A stretch of DNA of 64,000 nucleotides, taken from assembly GCA_030267565.1 (NCBI GenBank), contig BRXU01000011.1, positions 1,602,501 through 1,666,500 of the forward strand, written 5' to 3'. The position numbers and the translations under genes are program-made. Origin of the DNA: Pleodorina starrii (lineage: Eukaryota > Chlorophyta > Chlorophyceae > Chlamydomonadales > Volvocaceae). The notes under the pieces are model-generated. The model was not told where the DNA came from. It worked only from the letters and a program-made list of their open reading frames with translations, and did not search any database. Position 1 is the first letter of the stretch. Each line of letters opens with the position of its first letter. Shown piece by piece: positions 57,880-64,000 of the stretch.

Positions 57880-59597
57880 CTACACCTGATCCAGCAGCCA
57901 CTGCATGCCTTCCTGCGCGGGTGGTGGGATTATACACGTATAGGCGCGAGTGAAGGGAGGGAAGGGAAGTGGCAGCGCGCAGCGAGCGGGCAGTTGTCGT
58001 CGTCGCGCAGTCGGGGGGTTTTGATCGGATGACTGCAGACAGGCGCAGACAGGCGGACTCGCCTTGCAGCTGCGGGCGCCCCAGCGCCTGATGGGGTTAC
58101 CGTAATCACCCGTGTGGCTTGACTTGCCGGACCGCACCGGACCGCACCGCATCGGACCGGACCGGATCGCACCGCAGCGCACCTTGATGCCCTCATCTCG
58201 CAGAGCGCTGCAGCTCTGCAGCTGGAAGCCTCGCGACGTGGCGGTGGGGAGGTGCAGCGCCGCCGCCACCTCCGCGGGCTTGGCCGCGGTGTCCAGGTCC
58301 ATCTTGTTGCACAAGAACAGAAGCGGGACCTTCTGTGCGGGCGAGGGGTTAGGTTGGGAGCATGACATGATACGGCGTCCAGCAATACGTCGGGGGAGGG
58401 GGTTAAAGGAAGACGAGCCGCGGCGTGTCGGGGGCGGGGGACGACAAGGCGGCAGGGGTGGTGGGTGTTGGCGGCATGTTGGCGGCATGTTGGCGGCATG
58501 TTTGCGGCAGGTTGGCGGCATGTTGGCGGCATGTTGGCGGCAGGTTGGCGGCATGGGCGAAGCGGTGCGACGCGTGCGTCGGGAAGGCAAAGGGCGAGGG
58601 AGGGAAGGTGGAGGCCTCATCCGTGTAAAGCAGAAGAGAAGGGAGAGCGAAGCGGCTGGAGGCCCTGGAGCTGGCGGGGGGCGAGACCGCGTGTACCGGT
58701 ATACGCGTCGCCCGGGGCTTCGGGCCCGCGAGTGGGGTGGGGTGGGGCCCTGTGCGAGCCTACCCGCCTCGCTCCGCTCCTCTCCGAGCGCTGAGGCAGG
58801 GCTCGCAGCGCTTATCGCTAGCTAACCTTGAGCTGGTCGGCCTTGAGCAGCTCCTGGAGGACCGCATCCGCCTCGGGGAAGCGGGCCTGGTCCGCCGCAT
58901 CCAATACAAACATAACGGCCTGCGCGAGTGAGCCGGGTCGGGGTGAGGGCGCGGGCAGGCAAGCGAACGAGGGGGCGTGAGCGGGCGGCATGCAGAGGGC
59001 ATTGCACGACGGGGCGGAAGCACCACGGGTGCTTGTTGGGACGTGGGCGGCTCTCTTCCCAAGGGCGGCCCCCCGCGGCAGATGGATGACCTGGGATGTG
59101 CAGGGTCCAGAAGCGGTGCTCACGTCACAGGCCTCCGCAACTCCTTACCGTTGTCTCCTTGTAGTACAACTTCCAGAGCTCGTGGTAGCGGCTGTTGCCT
59201 GCGATAACAGCGGAGGTGGCCACGGCAGGGGTAGCTGTCACGACGACAGCGGGCAACGGCGGGGTGGAGTTGTTGCTCGAGCTGGGCGGCCATTCGCGCA
59301 CCTGACATGTCGAAGATGGTCACCGATAGACCGTCCACTTTGACGGACTCCACTGCAAATCCAACCGTTGGCGCGACATCTGCAACAGGTTCCTTTGTGA
59401 GCCGGGCGACAACTGTGGACTTGCCGCTGTTGGTCAGGCCCACGATGAGCAGACCGACTTTCGTCTGCGACGACCCCGGAACAACGATTAATTTGACAAT
59501 GTTCATACCAGTGGTATCAATGCGATCATGTGAAATGTTGAGGACAGCGCACCTTGACCAGCCCCAACCGAATCAGCAAGCTGCGGAGGAAGCCCAT
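57880..59597 (-). CDS. ARL6: ARL6/BBS3 small GTPase, 6 exons
   Basis: ARL6 (BBS3) is the Arf-like GTPase that recruits the BBSome coat to ciliary membranes and controls protein export from cilia. Exons: 59597-59553, 59464-59302, 59198-59149, 58919-58827, 58329-58183, 57912-57880; all phases agree, giving 176 residues (human about 186). The N-terminus MGFLRSLLIRLGLVK is an amphipathic helix with Gly2, as in ARL6. G1 is GLTNSGKST, switch I VAPTVGF, switch II FDMSGNSRYHELWKLYY (the DMSG and YY pattern is specific to ARL6), G4 NKMD (about 125-128), and the end EGMQWLLDQV. Unusually, Asn replaces the catalytic Gln after DMSG; the splice junction is just before it. Confidence 0.93.
58468..58555. 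repeat. 8 x 11-bp tandem repeat in ARL6 intron
   Basis: Eight head-to-tail units of TTGGCGGCATG, with CAGG or TTT variants in units 4 and 7, lie in the intron between exons 5 and 6. The unit length is not a multiple of three and no splice signal is included. Confidence 0.9.
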
Positions 59598-60179
59598 GTT
59601 GTCTTATTTTAAGTGATAAATGAGCGAGCGTGAGCCGTCGTGGAAGCAGACTTCAGTTATTATAAGCTTAGCCTTCTTCGTGTTTCTGACGCAAAACACC
59701 GTACACGAGAAAGATTGGGAGGGAAAGGGCGGGACTTGGAGCGCTGGCAAAGATTGTGTATTACATGTGGTATAAATTGGCAATTGGCTGTTTCTACCTA
59801 TCCAGTGTGACGGCACAATGGCCAACGGATCCAGTCCCGACCCGGCGGGCCAATCGTCCAATTGCGAAAGAGTCCACTGTAGGGTAGATGTGCACTACCA
59901 CCTTACCATTCGAATGCAACCATAATGCGTCACAATGGGAGCGCGCAGTTCCTGATAGTCATGCAACGTCATGGGCAGGCTCGAAACAGGGCAATGAACA
60001 GTAAATTTGCCACGGAACTCCCAGATTGGCGAATGGGCCTCGCTCGGCCAGCCACAAATGGGGGCGCCTACTGACAGCACCTCGCGGGCAGCAGCTGGAA
60101 GAGCGCAAAAACGTGCACGCAACTCAGCCGTCATGCATCGTGGCCTTTCCCACACGCTCATACCGAGGTGCACTGCCCG
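59598..60179. other. ARL6 5' flank
   Basis: A+T-richer sequence upstream of the ARL6 start (minus strand) that should contain its promoter. No gene is seen. It runs directly into the minisatellite. Confidence 0.5.
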
Positions 60180-62990
60180 ACGGCACGGCCTATGGGCCGG
60201 CCTATGGGTGGGCCTATGGGTCGGCCTACGGGTCGGCCTACACGCCTGCCTATGGGTCGGCCTTTGGGTTGGCCTACAGGCTTGCCTATGAGTCGGCCTA
60301 CGGGCCGGCCTACGGGTCGGCCTACGGGTCGGCTGATGGGTTGGCCTATGGGTCGGCCTACGGGTCGGCCTTCGGATCGGCCGATGGGTCGGCCTATGGG
60401 TTGGTATACGGGCCGGCCTACGGGTCGGCCTACGGGTCGGCCTATGGGTAGGCCAATGGGTAGGCCTATGGGTCGGCCTATGGGTAGGCATACGGGTTGG
60501 CCGATGGGTCGGCCTACGGGTCGGCCTATGGGTGGGCCTATGGGTCGGCCTACGGGTCGGCCGATGGGTCGGCCTACGGGCCGGCCTACGGGCCGGCCTA
60601 CGGTCTTGCCTATGGGCCGGCCTACGGGTCGGCCTACGGGTCGGCCTATGGGTCGATCTATGGGTCGGTCTATGGGTCGACCTATGGGTCGGCCTACGGG
60701 CCGGTCTATGGGTCGGCCTACGGGTCAGCCTACGGGTCGGCCTATGGGTGGGCCTATGGGCCGGGTATGGGTCGGCCTACGGGTCGGCCTATGGGTCGGC
60801 CTACGGGCCGGCCTATGGGTCGGCCTATGGGCAGGCCTGCGGGTCGGCCAATGGATCGGCCTATGGGCCGGCCTATGGGCCGGCCTATGGGCCGGCCTCT
60901 GGATCGGCCTGTGGGTCGGCCGGCGGGTCGGTCTATGGGTCGGCCTATCGGTCGGCCTACGGGTTTGCTTACGGGTCGGCCTATGGGCCGGACTACGGGT
61001 CGGCCTACACGCTTGCCTATGGGTCGGCCTTTGGGTCGGCCTATGGGTTGGACTATGGGTCGGCCTTCGGATCGGCCGATGGGTCGGCCTATGGGTCGGC
61101 CTGCGGGTCGCCCTACGGGCCGGCTGATGGGCCAGCCGATGGGTCGGCCTATGGGTCGGCCTGCGGGTCGGCCTACGGGCCGGCCTGCGGGTCGGCCTAC
61201 GGGCCGGCCTACGGGTCGGCCTACGGGTCGGCCTGCGGGTCGGCCTACGGGCCGGCCTACGGGTAGGTCTATGGGCCGGCCTATGGGTTGGCATACGGGC
61301 CGGCCTACGGGTCGGCCTATGAGCCGGACTACGGGTCGGCCTACACGCTTGCCTATGGGTCGGCCTTTGGGTTGGCCTATGGGTCGGCCTACGGGTCGGC
61401 CCATGGGTCGACCTATGGGCCGGCCTACTGGTAGGTCTATGGGCCGGCCTATGGGTTGGTATACGGGCCGGCCTACGGGTCGGCCTATGGATAGGCCAAT
61501 GGGTAGGCCTATGGGTTGGCCTATGGGTCGGCCTACGGGCCGGCCTTCGGGTCGGCCGATGGATCGGCCTATGGGTCGGTCTATGGGTCGGTCTATGGGT
61601 CAGCCTACGGGTCGGCCTATGGGTAGGCCAATGGGTAGGACTATCGTCGGGCTTATGGGCCGGCCTACGGGTCAGCCTACGGGTCGGCCTATGGGTCGGC
61701 CTATGGGTCGGCCTACGGGTCGGCCTATGGGCCGGCCTACGGGCCGGCCTACGGGCCGGCCTACGGGTCGGCCTACGGGTCGGCCGATGGGTCGGCCTAT
61801 GTGTCGGCCTATGGGTCGACCTACGGGCCGGCCTACGGGCCGGCTTACGGGTCGGCCTATGGGTTGGCCGATGGGTCGGTTTGTGGGCCGGACAACGGGT
61901 CGGTCTATGGGCCGGCCTGCGGGCGGCTAATGGGTCGGCATACGGGCCGGCCTACGGGTCAGCCTACGGGACGGCCTACGGGTCGGCCTACGGGTCGACC
62001 TACGAGTCGGCCTACAGGCTTGCCTATGGGTCGGCCTATGGGTCGGTCTATGGGCCGGGCTGCGGGACGGCCTATGGGTCGGCCTGCGGTCCGGCCTACG
62101 GGCCGGACTACGGGTCGGCCGATGGGTCGGCCTACGGGTTGGCCTAAGGGCCAGCCTACGGGCCGGCCCATGGGTCGACCTATGGGCCGGCCTACGGGTC
62201 GGTCTATGAGCCGGCTTATGGGTCGGCCTATGGGTCGGCCTACGGGTCGGTCTATGGGCCGGCCTATGGGTCGGCCGATGGGTTGGCCTATGGGTCGGCC
62301 GATGGGTTGGCCGATGGGTCGGTCTGTGGGTCGGCCTACGGGTCGGCCTATGGGTCGGCCTGCGGTCCGGCCTACGGGCCGGACTACGGGTCGGCCGATG
62401 GGTCGGCCTACGGGTTGGCCTAAGGGCCAGCCTACGGGCCGGCCCATGGGTCGACCTATGGGCCGGCCTACGGGTCGGTCTATGAGCCGGCTTATGGGTC
62501 GGCCTATGGGTCGGCCTATGGATCGGCCTACGGGTCGGCCTACGGGTCGGCCGATGGGTCGGCCTATGAGTCGGTCTATGGGTCGGTCTATGGGCCGGCC
62601 TACGGGTTTGCTTACGGGTGGGCCTATGGGTCGACCTACGGGTCGGCCTACGGGTCGGTATGCGGGTCGGCCGATGGGTCGGCCTACGGGTTGGCCTAAG
62701 GGTCAGCCTACGGGCCGGCCCATGGGTCGACCTATTGGCCGGCCTACGGGTCGGTCTATGGGCCGGCCTATGGGCCGGCCCAAGGGTCGGCCTACGGGCC
62801 GGCCTACGGGCTGGCCTACGGGTCGGCCTACAGGCCGGCCGATGGGCTGGCCTACGGGTCGGTCTACGGGCCGGCCGGCCTGTGGGTCGGCCTACGGGTC
62901 GGCCTATGGATCGGCCAACGGGTCGGCCTTCGGGCCGGCCGATGGGTCGGCCTGTTATGCGGGTTAGTGGTCGGCCTACGGGTCGGCCCC
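60180..62990. repeat. 2.8-kb minisatellite, 12-bp unit, ~230 copies
   Basis: The unit is GGCCTAYGGGTC with frequent changes (GGGCCG, GGTTGG, GGTAGG). Because 12 is a multiple of three, each frame repeats a four-residue motif: plus-strand frames give [16 protein letters not shown] and WVGLRVGL, and minus-strand frames give THRPTRRP and GRPIGRPV. Few units carry stops, so several frames stay open for hundreds of codons on both strands. Higher-order copies are visible: a block of about 170 bp at 62075 recurs at 62351, a 276-bp or 23-unit step. No flanking gene continues into the array in a convincing exon, so I treat it as satellite DNA and not coding. Confidence 0.95.
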
Positions 62991-63430
62991 TGATGGCTTT
63001 GGGATAAAAAGCCTCTTACGGCTTCGCGACAACTATTATCGGGATCAAGCAAAGGTAAAGGAGCCAGCGGGGCCAAACACCCACCCAGGTCGATGGCGTC
63101 ACACACCGTACTGTCAAGCCAAGAAACGATCCTCCAGAAGCACGGGCTCGCGCAGCAGCCAGGTATCGTCCTGATACCACACGTTCTTTTACGCTCGTAA
63201 CTCTTCGTGTCGAACAAGGAGCTGTGTAGCGAGAAAAGCCAGCCGAATTCCGCACCATCTTGCCAATCGGATTGAGAGGTGGCTGTCTAAACTCCTTGTG
63301 GCATCATCCTCACACGACATTGTCGAGCTGTTAGAGCCACGTTACAGCGAGGTCGCCCTCACACACAGCAGCGTTCCGACCCGTTGGGTCGCTCACCGAA
63401 CTCGCGCCGCGCTTTTGAGCCAGCTACCGT
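62991..63430. other. 5' flank of the last gene
   Basis: Unique sequence between the minisatellite and the first exon of the penta-EF-hand-like gene; presumably its promoter and leader. No distinct element was recognised. Confidence 0.45.
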
Positions 63431-64000
63431 ATGTTCAACATGTGGCCCGTGGCGAAACATCAAGAGCCCAAGCCGACGCCAACAGCGCCTGCGCCTGCAC
63501 CACAGCCGCAGAAGCCCAGGCCAGATATGGCTAGTCTTCGTCAGGTTAGCGCACGCATAGGGTCTTGCTTGCCCCGTTCCCAACAACGCTCTTCCACAAA
63601 TAATAACAGATTTTTGAAGTGACCTGGACCGACGAAAGCGCCGCGAGGGTTATGTTGCGGGCGCGTGCGTATCGCCTTTCTTGCTCTTGCTGCATCTCCT
63701 CGTTGTCAACACTAGACGCTGTGCTCACAGCTGTCCGGGCGTGTATATCATAAAGTGATCAAACCATTTTCAAGCTGTCAGACCAACCCACCCCCATGAT
63801 GCTAGGTCACACACAGTCTGGCGGTGACATACCGTATTTAGTTTATTACCTTGCGCGGACGAAACGACCCTTTCCTGCCTTCGTCTGCTACCCGCGCACA
63901 ACATCGTGCTCCGCTCCCCTGCGCTCCCCTGCAGTGGTTTGCAAAGGTGGACCGGGACGCTAGCGGCCACATCACCGCTATGGAGCTACAGGCGGCGCTG
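63431..64000 (+). CDS. penta-EF-hand-like protein, 5' part only
   Basis: A partial gene running off the right edge. Exon 1, 63431-63544, encodes MFNMWPVAKHQEPKPTPTAP and a Pro/Ala/Gln-rich stretch ending MASLRQ. A 390-bp intron with GT...AG ends follows. Exon 2 starts at 63935 in phase 0 and reads WFAKVDRDASGHITAMELQA to the edge. The loop DRDASGHITAME has calcium ligands at positions 1, 3, 5, 9 and 12. A Pro-rich N-terminus followed at once by W/F-x-x-V-D-x-D-x-S-G-x-I is typical of penta-EF-hand proteins such as ALG-2/PDCD6 and sorcin, which act as calcium-dependent adaptors in membrane traffic. With only one of five hands visible, the subfamily is inferred. Confidence 0.65.

Noticed and set aside
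60168..62967. Very long ORFs encoding [12 protein letters not shown] or THRP repeats as a secreted or structural repeat protein
   Set aside because: All follow from a 12-bp repeat without stops. Several frames on both strands are open at once, there is no start context, unique domain or splice signal, so coding is not supported.
60180..62990. CRISPR-like repeat array
   Set aside because: Units are contiguous 12-mers without unique spacers, in a eukaryotic nuclear context.

Overview
The window looks like nuclear DNA of a volvocine green alga (Chlamydomonas/Gonium/Volvox group). It is GC-rich, its genes carry many short GT-AG introns, and its proteins contain long Ala/Gly/Gln/Pro low-complexity inserts. 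TGTAA signals lie downstream of several genes, a divergent H3/H4 pair carries 3' stem-loops, and the H3 is the 135-residue form with ARKTP around Lys27. The species cannot be told from the sequence.

Layout: 1-0.76 kb, decayed hAT-like transposase (-), running off the left edge. 1.4-8.2 kb, alpha/beta-hydrolase (+). 9.0-10.3 kb, METTL21-type protein methyltransferase (-). 11.1-20.6 kb, RIC1, a Golgi Rab6-GEF subunit (+). 21.2-28.9 kb, lipin/phosphatidate phosphatase (+). 29-31.7 kb, no recognisable gene. 31.7-36.2 kb, an unidentified 7-exon gene (+). 36.6-38.3 kb, a small Ty1/copia element with LTRs, a 5-bp target duplication and an internal inverted repeat. 39.0-45.8 kb, a GH32 invertase-like enzyme with an internal membrane anchor (-). 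46.3-48.8 kb, an EF-hand membrane protein (+). 50.8-52.9 kb, a Lys/Glu-rich protein (+). 55.2-56.2 kb, divergent H4 (-) and H3 (+). 57.9-59.6 kb, ARL6/BBS3 ciliary GTPase (-). 60.2-63.0 kb, a 2.8-kb minisatellite with a 12-bp unit. 63.4 kb to the right edge, start of a penta-EF-hand-like gene (+).

Exon models were built by hand from splice signals plus phase. For RIC1, GH32, ARL6, the EF-hand protein and the Lys/Glu-rich protein every junction keeps frame. The 5' ends of the hydrolase, methyltransferase and lipin genes, and one donor of the unidentified gene, are unresolved. The genes form no operon-like unit. Loose themes are Golgi/lipid traffic (RIC1, lipin), calcium binding (two EF-hand genes) and cilia (ARL6). 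I found no convincing new multi-gene system. The most unusual items are the hairpin-forming copia derivative, the GH32 enzyme in an alga, the long minisatellite, and an ARL6 with Asn at the usual catalytic Gln position.
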